From an uncultured bacterium (GTDB taxonomy: Bacteria; Armatimonadota; HRBIN16), in contig CALJAP010000026.1 in assembly GCA_938027655.1 (NCBI GenBank), positions 1 through 40,120 on the forward strand: a DNA stretch of 40,120 nucleotides, in the 5' to 3' direction. A program made the position numbers and the translations under genes. Below are positions 22,117-30,386 of this stretch, one piece after another. The notes below the pieces were generated by a model, which was given only the letters and a program-made list of their open reading frames with translations, ran no database searches and had not been told where the DNA came from. Position 1 is the stretch's first letter; each line of letters starts with the position of its first letter.

Positions 22117-23163
22117 ATGGCTGAACAACACCACATGCGTCGTGAAATACACGAACAGCCGCAGGTGATACGCACTGTTGCGGAAAAAAACGTGCGCTCC
22201 GCACAGGCACTGGCGCAGGCTATCCGCGACAGGGGCACACAGTTCGCGATGATCAGCGCTCGTGGCACTTCCGATAACGCTGCACTCTACACCAAATACC
22301 GGTTGGAGATAGAGGCGGGCATTCCGGTGGCTTCGGCAGCGCCGTCCATCTTTACGCTCTACAGCGGACAACTGAACCTCTCGCGGGCAATGGTTATCGG
22401 CATCAGCCAGTCGGGCAAGGCGCAGGACGTGGTGGAGGTAGTCTCTGCTGCTCGTGCCGCAGGCGCATTGACCGCCGCTATCACCAACGACCCCAGCTCG
22501 GAGCTGGCGCAGGTGGCGGAGCATGTGCTGCTGTGTCATGCCGGTGAAGAGCGCAGCGTCGCCGCCACTAAGACCTATACTGCCACCCTGGCGAACATCG
22601 CCCTGCTGGTAGATGCGCTGGTAGGGCGAACACGCCCCGGCGAGGACATCGAAGAAGCGGCGCAGGGTATGGAGCAGGTGCTGGCGATGGAAGAGGAGAT
22701 AGAGCTTCTCGCGGAGCGTTACCGCTATATGTCCGCCTGTATGGTGCTATCGCGCGGATATAACTTCTGCACCGCACATGAGGCGGCGTTGAAGATGATG
22801 GAAACGGGCTACGTGATCGCACGCGCCTACTCTGCTGCCGACTTCCTGCATGGTCCTATCGCGGTGGTGGACACCGGCTTCCCCTGCTTCGTGTACGCGC
22901 CCAACGGCAACGCTTACGCGACCATGCTCCAGCTGACCGCCAAACTACGCGAGCGCGGTGCGGAGATCGTGGTGGTGTCGTGCAACCCGGAGATCCTGCG
23001 TTTAGCCACCCGGATGGTGGTGCTGCCATGTGATGTGACGGAGCGTATCAGCCCGCTGGTGTACATCGTCGTCGGGCAATTGTTCGCGTTCCATCTGTCG
23101 GAAACGCGCGGCTACGACCCCGACCGCCCTCGAGGGCTGAGTAAGATCACGATCACCCGATAG
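22117..23163 (+). CDS. Double-SIS sugar-phosphate isomerase/deaminase (GlmS C-half-like)
   Basis: This 348-aa protein has two SIS domains and no glutaminase domain. It opens with the GlmS isomerase pattern MRREIHEQP and has ISARGTSDNAALYTKYRLE, GISQSGKAQDVVEVV (phosphosugar-binding Ser/Thr loop), ERSVAATKTYTATLANIAL, and the GlmS-like tail DPDRPRGLSKITITR. It is probably an amino-sugar-6-phosphate deaminase/isomerase of the AgaS or NagB-II kind, interconverting a hexosamine phosphate and a ketose phosphate. The start at 22117 is set by GAGGAG 8 nt upstream. It follows the acetyltransferase by 20 bp. Amino-sugar handling would be consistent with, but is not proved by, that neighbour. Confidence 0.88.
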   Translation: MAEQHHMRREIHEQPQVIRTVAEKNVRSAQALAQAIRDRGTQFAMISARGTSDNAALYTKYRLEIEAGIPVASAAPSIFTLYSGQLNLSRAMVIGISQSGKAQDVVEVVSAARAAGALTAAITNDPSSELAQVAEHVLLCHAGEERSVAATKTYTATLANIALLVDALVGRTRPGEDIEEAAQGMEQVLAMEEEIELLAERYRYMSACMVLSRGYNFCTAHEAALKMMETGYVIARAYSAADFLHGPIAVVDTGFPCFVYAPNGNAYATMLQLTAKLRERGAEIVVVSCNPEILRLATRMVVLPCDVTERISPLVYIVVGQLFAFHLSETRGYDPDRPRGLSKITITR

Positions 23164-23174
23164 GAGACGGCATC

Positions 23175-24308
23175 ATGGTCAATCGGCAACGGTTGGTGGA
23201 CGACTTTATCGCCCTGTGTCGCACTAACAGCCCGCCAAAGCAGGAGGCGGAGGTCATCCAAGTGGTACTCCCCCGCCTGCAACGGCTCGGGCTGGAGATT
23301 CAGCGTGATGAGGCGGGCAAACGCATCGGTGGCAACGCGGATAACGTCATCGCTCGTCTGCCTGCGATCGTCACAGGCGCACCGCCCATCTTCTTCAGTG
23401 CGCATTTCGACACGGTAGAACCCAACCCCAATGTGCAGATTATCGTAGAGGATGACCTGATTCGCACCGACGGAAGCTCCATCCTCGGCGCGGATGATAA
23501 GGCTGGGCTGGCGTCTCTGCTGGAGGCGATAGAGTGTATCGTGGAGAACGGACTGCCGCACGGCGAGATATGGCTCCTGCTAAGCGTCGCCGAAGAGATT
23601 GGCTTGCTGGGAGCAAAGCACCTGCCGCTGGAGCGCATCCCCGCCGCCATGGGCTTCGTGCTGGATACGGGTCCGCCCGTGGGTAAAGTGGTGGTGGGCG
23701 CACCCACGCATGACCACCTAACGGTACGGGTGATCGGTCGTGCCGCACATGCCGGAGCCGCCCCCGAGCAGGGCATCAGTGCGATTGTGGCGGCGTCGCG
23801 CGCGATTGCCCGCATGAAGCTGGGACGTATCGACGAGGAGACGACTGCCAACATTGGCTCGTTGCATGGCGGGCAGGCAACCAACGTGGTGTGCCCGGAG
23901 GTGGAAATCCGCGCGGAGGCGCGCAGTCACAGCACCCAGAAGCTGGAGGCGCAGATAGCTCACATGATAGCCTGCTTCCGCGAAGAGGCGGAGGCGATGG
24001 GAGCGCAGGTAGAGGTAGAAACCGCCCGCCACTACGAAGCGTATCGCCTCTCCGAAAACGCCCCTGTGGTGCAGGTTGCTCGTGAAAGCGCGCTTGCGCT
24101 GGGCTTGCCGTATGAGTCAAAGCTGGCTGGCGGTGGCAGCGACGCGAATGTGTACAACGCAAAGGGCATCCCCACCGCGGTGCTGAGCACGGGCATGGAC
24201 CAGGTGCATACCCATAACGAGTGCTGTCGCATCTCCGACCTAGAGAAGACCACCCTCTGGGTGCTGGAGATTGTACGGCGCGTGGCAGAGGGAGCCAGCC
24301 AATCGTAA
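23175..24308 (+). CDS. M20-family metallopeptidase (peptidase T-like)
   Basis: This 377-aa di-zinc exopeptidase, probably a tripeptidase or aminopeptidase, is cytoplasmic. Zinc ligands and catalytic residues are visible: FSAHFDTVEP (His, Asp), SSILGADDKAG (bridging Asp), VAEEIGLLG (catalytic and metal Glu) and the late HTHNECC. The dimerisation domain runs about 185-290 (VRVIGRAAHAGAAPEQGISA). Family members act on peptides or acylated amino acids; the PepT-like subgroup is the best match. TAGGAGA precedes the ATG, 11 bp after the SIS gene. It closes the trpS unit; the 105 bp to the convergent Uma2 gene hold only an imperfect GC-rich inverted repeat. Confidence 0.92.
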   Translation: MVNRQRLVDDFIALCRTNSPPKQEAEVIQVVLPRLQRLGLEIQRDEAGKRIGGNADNVIARLPAIVTGAPPIFFSAHFDTVEPNPNVQIIVEDDLIRTDGSSILGADDKAGLASLLEAIECIVENGLPHGEIWLLLSVAEEIGLLGAKHLPLERIPAAMGFVLDTGPPVGKVVVGAPTHDHLTVRVIGRAAHAGAAPEQGISAIVAASRAIARMKLGRIDEETTANIGSLHGGQATNVVCPEVEIRAEARSHSTQKLEAQIAHMIACFREEAEAMGAQVEVETARHYEAYRLSENAPVVQVARESALALGLPYESKLAGGGSDANVYNAKGIPTAVLSTGMDQVHTHNECCRISDLEKTTLWVLEIVRRVAEGASQS

Positions 24309-24413
24309 AACTCCGCCAACGGTCTTTGCCTCTCAACAGGTAGATGCGATGCCTGCCGCTGGTGTGGTTACGCACCGCATGTGCGGGCATATAGCGCAAC
24401 GTGTGCCGATCTG

Positions 24414-24980
24414 CTACACCGGAGCCAGTTCCGATAGCTTTATCTCCCATTCGGGAAACAGCCTCGGACGGAAGGGAGTATCTCCCTGCACGTGAGTGCG
24501 CAGCACGTAGCCTTGCTCTGTCAGCTCGTATTCAGCGATAAGCAGGTTCTCCGAGTCAATCACCCAGTAAAATCGCACGCCCGCCTCTTGATAACCCTCC
24601 AGTTTGGTGAACAGGTCGCGCAAGCGTGTGGAAGGCGACAACACCTCTACCACTAGGTCGGGTGCACCGTGTATCTTGCCATCGGCGGCAAGCAGTTGCC
24701 CTTCTCGCTCCCGCGCAATGAAAGCAATATCAGCAATATAGCCTCGCCTGTTGGGCAGAGCAACATCCACTTCCATCACCACCGTGCCCGCTCCGCTTTG
24801 GCGGCAGTAGTCATGCAGACGAGCGAACAACAGACCGGCAATCTGCTGATGTTCTCGGCGCGGCGAGGGCATCGGAACAAGCTTTCCCCTTTCCAGCTCG
24901 TAATAGGGTGGTCCCTCTGGCAGAGACAACCACTCTTCCAGTGTCCACTCCCTTTCCAGCAGCATCGCTTGCTGGCTCAT
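24414..24980 (-). CDS. Uma2/DUF820-family putative restriction endonuclease
   Basis: This 188-aa protein has the PD-(D/E)XK nuclease fold of the Uma2 family. It has the WTLEEWLSLPEGPPYYELER start with GKLVPMPSP, REHQQIAGLLFARL, RGYIADIAFIARE (catalytic Asp), PDLVVEVLSPSTRLRD (E-x-L with Ser) and KLEGYQEAGVRFYWVID. Biochemical roles are mostly unknown; the family is strongly expanded in cyanobacteria and some thermophiles. I prefer the ATG at 24980, with GAGGTGA upstream; the preceding TTG (24983) is also possible. It lies 38 bp downstream of the URO-D gene on the same strand. Confidence 0.88.
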   Translation of the reverse strand: MSQQAMLLEREWTLEEWLSLPEGPPYYELERGKLVPMPSPRREHQQIAGLLFARLHDYCRQSGAGTVVMEVDVALPNRRGYIADIAFIAREREGQLLAADGKIHGAPDLVVEVLSPSTRLRDLFTKLEGYQEAGVRFYWVIDSENLLIAEYELTEQGYVLRTHVQGDTPFRPRLFPEWEIKLSELAPV

Positions 24981-25018
24981 CAAAGCATCACCTCATTCCG
25001 ATTGTAGCAGAATGCCAG

Positions 25019-26122
25019 TTAGTGACGCAAGCACCACTCCGCGATTATGCGCACGCGCTCGATGGGTTCCTCGCCGCCGCCTTCGGGAAGCTCGTCGGAG
25101 ACACCCAGCACCAGGCGCGGGTGAAATAACTCCACCAGTGTCTCCACCATCTCCATCAGGCGCTCGCGCGTAAAAGGCGGCAGGAACAAGATAGCCGGGA
25201 TGCCGTCCAGCAACACCTTATCGCCGATGTGTTCTTTGATTTCTTCCGGCGTGACGTCGCCCTGTGGCAGCGGAGTCAATGCTTCCAGACCGTCAAATGG
25301 CAGGTCTTTCAGATAAGGCAGCAGGGAGCGGAAATAGCCGTCGATGTGCACATGCGTGAAGATACTTGCCCGACGCAGTTGCCCTGACCTCTTCTCCCAA
25401 AAGGGGATGAGGTAGCGCTCGAAGTAGCGCGGCGAGAGCAGGCTATCGTGGATGTTCTCCCCGAAGTTCACGATGTGCACCACCCCGCTGGCGATAATCT
25501 GCTCGTAGAGGGCGTCGTACGATTCGTCAATGGCGCGCATGGTCTCCTCTACCTCGCGCCGGTTGTCTGCCAGCGCGTAGATGAGGTCTTCCAGTCGCAT
25601 CCATATCTGTGCCAGAGCCTGATAGGGGCTTTTGGGAACCCAGAACTGCGGTTCACCCCGTTCGCCCATGAAGTCGCTGCCTTGCTGGAAGTTTTCGCGT
25701 GAGAAGGTGTAAGTGGTATGCTGATACAACCAGCGCAGGGCGCGCAGGTCGTCTACCGTTTTGACCGCGAACTGCACCGTGCGCCACGGACCGTCTACGG
25801 TGCGGGCGTAGCGCTCCACCAGATCGCCGTACGGCGTCTCATAGGCGACATAGCCTTCCTCTTCACCCCAGTGGTGGCGCACCTTCACCTCTGGCGAGAA
25901 CTGCCGAACCACCGGGTCGGGCATTCCGGTGTAGTAGTGCACATAGCGCATGGAGACTTTCAGATCGTCAAACAGCTCCAGCAGGCTCATTTGCCGATAG
26001 CGCAGAGGGAGTTTGCCAAACTGCTTGTGCCAGGCATACCACGGCTCGATACGGGGTTGGAAGAACACATGTGGCAGCGGCTCACCCCGAAACACACACA
26101 AGTTCATCTCGCGAAAGGTCAT
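25019..26122 (-). CDS. Uroporphyrinogen decarboxylase-domain protein
   Basis: This 367-aa protein belongs to the URO-D superfamily that includes HemE and the corrinoid methyltransferases MtaA/MtbA/CmuA. Visible patterns are VHIVNFGENIHDSLLSPRYF, YLIPFWEKRSG, FTHVHIDGYFRSLLPYLKD and LEALTPLPQGDVTPEEIKEH, matching the barrel's C-terminal half. The N-terminal HemE arginine motif (RQAGR) is not evident, so haem synthesis is unlikely and a methyltransferase or unknown role is more probable. The start at 26122 has GGGAGG 8 nt upstream; the frame's extension towards 26185 runs into an intergenic repeat. No partner corrinoid protein is nearby. Confidence 0.82.
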   Translation of the reverse strand: MTFREMNLCVFRGEPLPHVFFQPRIEPWYAWHKQFGKLPLRYRQMSLLELFDDLKVSMRYVHYYTGMPDPVVRQFSPEVKVRHHWGEEEGYVAYETPYGDLVERYARTVDGPWRTVQFAVKTVDDLRALRWLYQHTTYTFSRENFQQGSDFMGERGEPQFWVPKSPYQALAQIWMRLEDLIYALADNRREVEETMRAIDESYDALYEQIIASGVVHIVNFGENIHDSLLSPRYFERYLIPFWEKRSGQLRRASIFTHVHIDGYFRSLLPYLKDLPFDGLEALTPLPQGDVTPEEIKEHIGDKVLLDGIPAILFLPPFTRERLMEMVETLVELFHPRLVLGVSDELPEGGGEEPIERVRIIAEWCLRH

Positions 26123-26172
26123 AGAGATGCCTCCCTGATGTTTGTGGTGGCAGAGTCTGGTTCTTGCTAACT

Positions 26173-26236
26173 CAGCACGGAGCACACAGAGAACACGGAG
26201 TTTTTCTCTCTGCCCTCTCTGTGTACTCTGTGGTAA
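26173..26236. repeat. Long imperfect inverted repeat (CACAGAG type)
   Basis: CAGCACGGAGCACACAGAGA and the continuation to GGAG (26173-26200) is mirrored by CTCTCTGTGTACTCTGTGG (26216-26234) around TTTTTC. Elements of this CACRGAG kind recur in many bacterial genomes between genes. It may also terminate E2 transcription. Confidence 0.7.
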
Positions 26237-26243
26237 GCAAACT

Positions 26244-27605
26244 CTAAATCAGCAACAGCATCGGCGATTCCAGCAGTCCTTTCACCCTCTGCAGGAAGCG
26301 CGCGGCGGGGGCTCCGTCCAGCACGCGATGGTCGAAGGTCAGGCAGAGGTTCATCAGGTGTCGTGCCACCACCTGCCCCTCGCGGATGACCGGCTTCTCC
26401 GCGATTCGTCCCACCCCCAGGATGCCCGTTTGCCCCGGCACGAGCACGGGGTTGAACAGGTCCACCTCATAAGCGCCCAGGTTGGTGATGGTGAATGTGC
26501 CGCCCGACAGGTCATCGGGGGTGCTTTTACCGGCACGGGCGCGCTCTGCCAGCTCTCGCAGCTCGCGTGAAATCTCGCCCAGCGTCTTGCGGTCTGCATT
26601 TTTCACCACAGGAACCAGCAATCCGTCCTCTACCGCTACCGCTACCCCCACGTTGACCTCCGGGTGCAGAAGTATCTGATCGTCGCGCAAGGTGGCGTTC
26701 ATCATAGGGAACTCGCGCAGCGCACGCGCCGTTGCCTTCACGATGAAGTCGGTATAGGTCAGGCGGGTACCGTATGCCTTCTCCACCTCAGGGAGCAGCT
26801 GCTCGCGCAAGCGCACGCACTCGGTCATATCCACCTCTGCCACCAGCGTCACCGGCGGCGCAGAGAAGAAGCCCTTCACCACGTTCTCCGCCACCAGCTT
26901 ACGCAGTCCGGCCAGCTTCACCACTTGCGCCCCGGCTGGAGGAGCGGATGGCGCTACGGGAGGTGCGGTCACGCGAAGCACGTCCTCCTTGGTCACCCGT
27001 CCGCCGACCCCAGTGCCCGCCACTGCAGTCACGTCTACGCCCACTTCTGCCGCCACCTTCTCTGCCAGAGGGGTCACGCGCGGTTTGGCAGACATCAGCT
27101 CCTGCCACACGCTTTCCACATCGCGCTCTAGAATGCGCCCTTGCGGACCCGTGCCTCGCCCGGAAAGCGCTTGCAGCGGAACGCCCTTCTCCTGCGCCAG
27201 TCGCCGCGCGCGAGGGCTGATAAACAGGCGTTCTTCCGCAGTGGCTGCGGCAGTCGGCTGGGCAACAGGCGCGGTCCGGACGGGCTCTCGCGCCTCCACC
27301 TGAGCGGCAGCGGATGCAGGCTCAGCCTTTGCTCCGGTGCCCAGCAAAGAGGAGATGTCTTCATCGGGGGTCTTGCTGACAATCGCGATAGGCGCGTTGA
27401 CGGGAACGGTCTCACCCTCTGCCACCAGAATCTTGCGCAGGTAGCCTTCAAAGGTGGAATCGACCTCCAGATTGGCTTTATCGGTCATGACCTCGGCGAT
27501 GATGTCGCCGCGGCGAATATAGTCCCCTTCTGCCTTCAGCCATTTGGTGATTGTGCCTTCCTCCATCGTCTGCCCCAGCATGGGCAGGTTAAAAAACTCC
27601 GCCAT
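26244..27605 (-). CDS. 2-oxoacid dehydrogenase E2 (dihydrolipoamide acyltransferase)
   Basis: E2 forms the core of pyruvate- or branched-chain-type dehydrogenase complexes and passes acyl groups from lipoate to CoA. Domain order in the 453 residues: one lipoyl domain (1-78, lipoyl lysine K43 in TDKANLEVD), an Ala/Pro linker, two tandem E3/E1-binding domains (128-165 with SPRARRLAQEKGV; 177-212 with TPLAEKVAAEVGV), then the catalytic domain (226-453) with DHRVLDG (His426, Asp430). A second binding domain is unusual. AGGAGG lies 6 nt before the ATG. The gene is 9 bp after the kinase gene. No E1 or E3 genes are in the window, so the substrate is undefined. Confidence 0.93.
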   Translation of the reverse strand: MAEFFNLPMLGQTMEEGTITKWLKAEGDYIRRGDIIAEVMTDKANLEVDSTFEGYLRKILVAEGETVPVNAPIAIVSKTPDEDISSLLGTGAKAEPASAAAQVEAREPVRTAPVAQPTAAATAEERLFISPRARRLAQEKGVPLQALSGRGTGPQGRILERDVESVWQELMSAKPRVTPLAEKVAAEVGVDVTAVAGTGVGGRVTKEDVLRVTAPPVAPSAPPAGAQVVKLAGLRKLVAENVVKGFFSAPPVTLVAEVDMTECVRLREQLLPEVEKAYGTRLTYTDFIVKATARALREFPMMNATLRDDQILLHPEVNVGVAVAVEDGLLVPVVKNADRKTLGEISRELRELAERARAGKSTPDDLSGGTFTITNLGAYEVDLFNPVLVPGQTGILGVGRIAEKPVIREGQVVARHLMNLCLTFDHRVLDGAPAARFLQRVKGLLESPMLLLI

Positions 27606-27614
27606 CCTTGCCTC

Positions 27615-29198
27615 CTATTGCTTGCGGTACACCCGCAGATGATCGATGCCGAACCAGCCTGTATCGCCGACCGGCAGGTTTTCCACCTCCACACGCAACT
27701 CTTTGACGTCGCGTAGCAAATCCCCTGCTCGCCATTCTATGTTCACCCACAAGCCGGGGCTCAACGTGAACGGCTGGGGAAGGTAGTTCTCGTGTCCCCC
27801 GCTATCTACCAGCACCACCGTAGCACGGCAGGTCGCATTCACCTGTGCTGGCAAGAAGATATCCAGTGCCAAGGTGTCTCCGAAGCGTGACCAGTCGCTG
27901 GATTCAGGGGACAGCCGGACACTCAGCGCAGGTTCGTACTCCAGCGAGCGGCTCATTACCTTCAGCCAGTATGCTCCCTGGCTCGCGCCACCACGAATGC
28001 GTTGGAGGACGGTGGTGTTCTTATCGCCTCGCCAGCCCCCCGCAGCGATTTCAAAGTCACTGAGCACGAAGGTGGGCCCTACCGGCTTCGCGCTCACCGG
28101 GGCCGATTCGGCTGCGCTCACCGGCGCGGCTTGTGGTCGGGGAAGGATTCCCCACTCTGCCAGATACCGCCGCCACTGCCCGTCGTTGCCGCTTAGTACA
28201 GCCCACGTTCCTGCCGCCACAAGGATAACCGCAACGGAAGCCAAGCCCGCCACCCAGCCCCACCGGCGCTTGCGCGTAGCGGGAATAACCTCCTCGGGTG
28301 GAGTGGTAATGACCGTCTTTTCCACCTCCGGCTTGGGGTGATGTGGGTGTGCATGGAAGATGTCCGCCTCACCCCGTACCCCTGAGGTGAGCATCGCCAA
28401 TCCCAGGTCCTCCGCAAAGGCTCGGGCGGACTGGTAACGCTTCGCCGGTTCTTTTTCCATGGCTTTGCGCAGCACGCGCTCCACAGCGGGCGAGAGCTCT
28501 TCCGTAGGGGTAGGCTGTTCGTAGATAATCTTGTGCATGACCGCCGTGATGGTACTGGCGTCGAAGGGCTTGGAGCCGGTCAGCAGTTCGTAGGTGGTGA
28601 CTCCCAGCGAAAACACATCCGAACGCCCGTCTATCTCATCGCCCACAATCTGCTCCGGCGACATGTAGGCTGGGGAGCCTACCATAATCCCTGCCTGCGT
28701 GCGCACGAGGTCGTTTGCCAGACGGGCGATGCCGAAGTCGGTTAGCTTCACGATACCATCTTCCAGCAGGGCGATGTTGTCGGGTTTCACGTCGCGATGG
28801 ATAACACCTCGTGCGTGTGCATAGTCCAGCGCGCCAGCGACCTGCTTGACGATGTTCAACACGCGGTCCGGCGGGATTCTGCCCTCTTCGTTCAGCACCT
28901 CACGCGCGGTCTTGCCCTGCATGAACTCCATCGCGATGTAGTGCATCCCGTTCGCACTGCCCACTTCGTAGATGGTCACGATGTTGGGATGCGAGAGTTT
29001 GCCTGCCGAACGCGCTTCCCGCTCGAATCGGCGTACCATGTCCAGTCGCTCGCTTTCGCTGATGATGGAGGGCAGCACCAGCACCTTCAGCGCAACGGTA
29101 CGCCCGATAAGCTCATCCTGCGCCTCATACACATGCGCCATGCCTCCTACCCCCAGCTGGCGCACAATCCGGTACTTGCCAATGTGTGTGCCTATCAC
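27615..29198 (-). CDS. Membrane Ser/Thr protein kinase with exported ligand-like domain
   Basis: This 527-aa Hanks-type kinase has a cytoplasmic kinase domain (8-270) with GVGGMAHVYEA, catalytic Lys38, HRDVKPDN (Asp136), DFG (154-156) and the SPAYMSPEQ activation segment. A basic juxtamembrane region (TRKRRWGW) precedes one helix (314-335). The exported part (about 380-527) looks like a beta-sandwich of CBM/galactose-binding type (FVLSDFEIAAGGWRG, VRLSPESSDWSRFGDTLALD, GWFGIDHLRVYRK), suggesting a carbohydrate or cell-wall sensor. The start is GTG at 29198 with GAGG 5 nt upstream. It sits between smpB and E2 in one leftward unit. Its targets are unknown. Confidence 0.92.
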   Translation of the reverse strand: MIGTHIGKYRIVRQLGVGGMAHVYEAQDELIGRTVALKVLVLPSIISESERLDMVRRFEREARSAGKLSHPNIVTIYEVGSANGMHYIAMEFMQGKTAREVLNEEGRIPPDRVLNIVKQVAGALDYAHARGVIHRDVKPDNIALLEDGIVKLTDFGIARLANDLVRTQAGIMVGSPAYMSPEQIVGDEIDGRSDVFSLGVTTYELLTGSKPFDASTITAVMHKIIYEQPTPTEELSPAVERVLRKAMEKEPAKRYQSARAFAEDLGLAMLTSGVRGEADIFHAHPHHPKPEVEKTVITTPPEEVIPATRKRRWGWVAGLASVAVILVAAGTWAVLSGNDGQWRRYLAEWGILPRPQAAPVSAAESAPVSAKPVGPTFVLSDFEIAAGGWRGDKNTTVLQRIRGGASQGAYWLKVMSRSLEYEPALSVRLSPESSDWSRFGDTLALDIFLPAQVNATCRATVVLVDSGGHENYLPQPFTLSPGLWVNIEWRAGDLLRDVKELRVEVENLPVGDTGWFGIDHLRVYRKQ

Positions 29199-29225
29199 GG
29201 AAACCTCACCACTTTCGCTAAGCCT

Positions 29226-29717
29226 CTACTCCCATTGTCGGTTCGTCATCATGCGTTCTTCTTCACGCTGGCGGTCCCGTTCCGCGATGGCTTCGCGCTT
29301 GTCGTACAGTTTCTTCCCCCGCACAATGGCGATTTCCACCTTTGCATAACCGCGCTTGAAGTATATCTTCAAAGGAACGATGGTCAACCCTTTCATCTCC
29401 GCTTTGCCCATTAGGCGATGGATTTCCCACTTGTGCAGTAACAGCTTGCGCGGACGCACAGGGTCGGGATTGTAGCGGTTGCCGTGCGAATAGGGGCTGA
29501 TGTGCATATTGTACAGCCACACCTCGCCGTTCTCTACCTTGCAATAGGCATCCTGCAGGTTCACCCTGCCCGCGCGAACGGACTTCACCTCCGTGCCTGC
29601 CAGCGCGATCCCTGCCTCAAAGGTCTCCAGTATCTCGTAATCGTGGTAGGCGCGGCGGTTGACCAGCACCATGCGGTCGCCCGATTGCTTTGTCTGCTGC
29701 GCTTTCCCTTTCGCCAT
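29226..29717 (-). CDS. smpB: SsrA-binding protein SmpB
   Basis: SmpB binds tmRNA and rescues stalled ribosomes in trans-translation. The 163-aa product has NRRAYHDYEILETFEAGIAL, GTEVKSVRAGRVNLQDAYC, ISPYSHGNRYNPDPVRPRKL, LTIVPLKIYFKRGYAKVEIA and the basic tail KKLYDKREAIAERDRQREEE. The ATG at 29717 has AGGAATGCT upstream. Its -10 box ends nine bases before the ATG, so the leader would be only two or three bases and that AGGA may be barely or not transcribed. The reading frame's upstream extension is not coding. ssrA itself is not in the window. It is first of the smpB-kinase-E2 unit. Confidence 0.96.
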   Translation of the reverse strand: MAKGKAQQTKQSGDRMVLVNRRAYHDYEILETFEAGIALAGTEVKSVRAGRVNLQDAYCKVENGEVWLYNMHISPYSHGNRYNPDPVRPRKLLLHKWEIHRLMGKAEMKGLTIVPLKIYFKRGYAKVEIAIVRGKKLYDKREAIAERDRQREEERMMTNRQWE

Positions 29718-29726
29718 AGCATTCCT

Positions 29727-29756
29727 ATTATAGTCTATCCTCCTGCCCGCAAGCAA
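29727..29756 (-). promoter_or_regulatory. Promoter of smpB (near-leaderless)
   Basis: Minus strand: TTGCTT (29751-29756), 18-bp spacer, perfect TATAAT (29727-29732). The expected start is about 29720, two or three bases before the ATG. Confidence 0.65.
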
Positions 29757-29770
29757 CTGCGGGCAGCCAT

Positions 29771-29800
29771 TTGAAAGCTTCTGCCTCCCTGTGATACAAT
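29771..29800 (+). promoter_or_regulatory. Promoter of the secreted pilin-tail-like gene
   Basis: TTGAAA (29771-29776), 18-bp spacer, TACAAT (29795-29800). It is divergent from the smpB promoter, with -35 boxes 14 bp apart. Confidence 0.55.
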
Positions 29801-29806
29801 CCCTGC

Positions 29807-29942
29807 TGGGGAAGACGGCAAGCAAGGGCAGGTTGCGTTCGCCGTTTGGCACTGTCACGCGCTCTGGAACCGCCTGGCGAAACAAGGGGTATGCTTGTCC
29901 CGTCTATACCGGATGGAACGCTTACTCAGGAGGTAGCACACG
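29807..29942 (+). other. Long, possibly structured 5' leader
   Basis: If the promoter above is used, about 136 nt precede the ATG. The leader has possible stems ACGGC/GCCGT (about 29815-29850) and GGTAT/ATACC (about 29888-29912), and ends in CAGGAGG. No known riboswitch consensus was recognised. Confidence 0.3.
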
Positions 29943-30386
29943 ATGAACTGGCGACAGGTCGCGGTTGTGTTGGCGGCAACCGTCATCGTTTTCACGCTGG
30001 CGTGGGCGCAGGTTTCGCCCGATAGCCAGAAGTGCACGGCCCACATGAAGAAGGCTCTGACAGCGGTGCAGATGTATCTGCAGGATTGGGATAACATGTT
30101 CCCACCCGCCACCACTGCCCAGAAACTGAGCGAAGCCCTGCAACCTTATGTGAAGGGGGATAAGAATGTCCTGACTTGCCCCGTCACAGGCAAGCCGTAC
30201 AAGACCAATCCACACATCACCTGGCGACCGAAGAGCATGTATCCCAAGTTGAACGAGGTGGTGGTGCTCTACGACGCCATACCGCACAAGGATAAGCGTT
30301 ATGCGGTGGGCTTTGCCGACGGTTCGGTGAAGGTGGTTAGCGAGAAGGAGCTGGCAGCCATCAAGCAGCAGGCAAGGCTGAAATAG
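29943..30386 (+). CDS. Secreted protein resembling a pseudopilin tail
   Basis: This 147-aa protein has a normal Sec signal peptide (WRQVAVVLAATVIVFTLAWA, cut after AWA) in place of a prepilin signal. The mature part follows the pseudopilin plan: SQKCTAHMKKALTAVQMYLQ-DWD parallels the C-L-S-x-x-K-Q-x-x-x-A-x-x-M-Y-A-Q-D-Y-D helix of the three pilins. LTCPVTGKPYKT and a terminal GFADGSVKVV parallel the CP..G and ADGHAK blocks. It therefore seems to be a soluble or periplasmic relative without the membrane and polymerising helix. AGGAGG lies 9 nt before the ATG. No partner gene is evident; repeats follow. Confidence 0.75.
   Translation: MNWRQVAVVLAATVIVFTLAWAQVSPDSQKCTAHMKKALTAVQMYLQDWDNMFPPATTAQKLSEALQPYVKGDKNVLTCPVTGKPYKTNPHITWRPKSMYPKLNEVVVLYDAIPHKDKRYAVGFADGSVKVVSEKELAAIKQQARLK

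Noticed and set aside
24309-24413. Terminator or gene in the gap between the peptidase and Uma2
   Set aside because: There is an imperfect ATGCC...GGGCAT inverted repeat but no T-run, and no convincing short gene.
25019-26122. HemE (haem biosynthesis) assignment
   Set aside because: The N-terminal arginine motif of true HemE is not evident and no haem genes are nearby; the broader URO-D family is safer.
29807-29942. c-di-GMP or other known riboswitch in the long leader
   Set aside because: I could not match any known conserved core; kept only as an unassigned structured leader.
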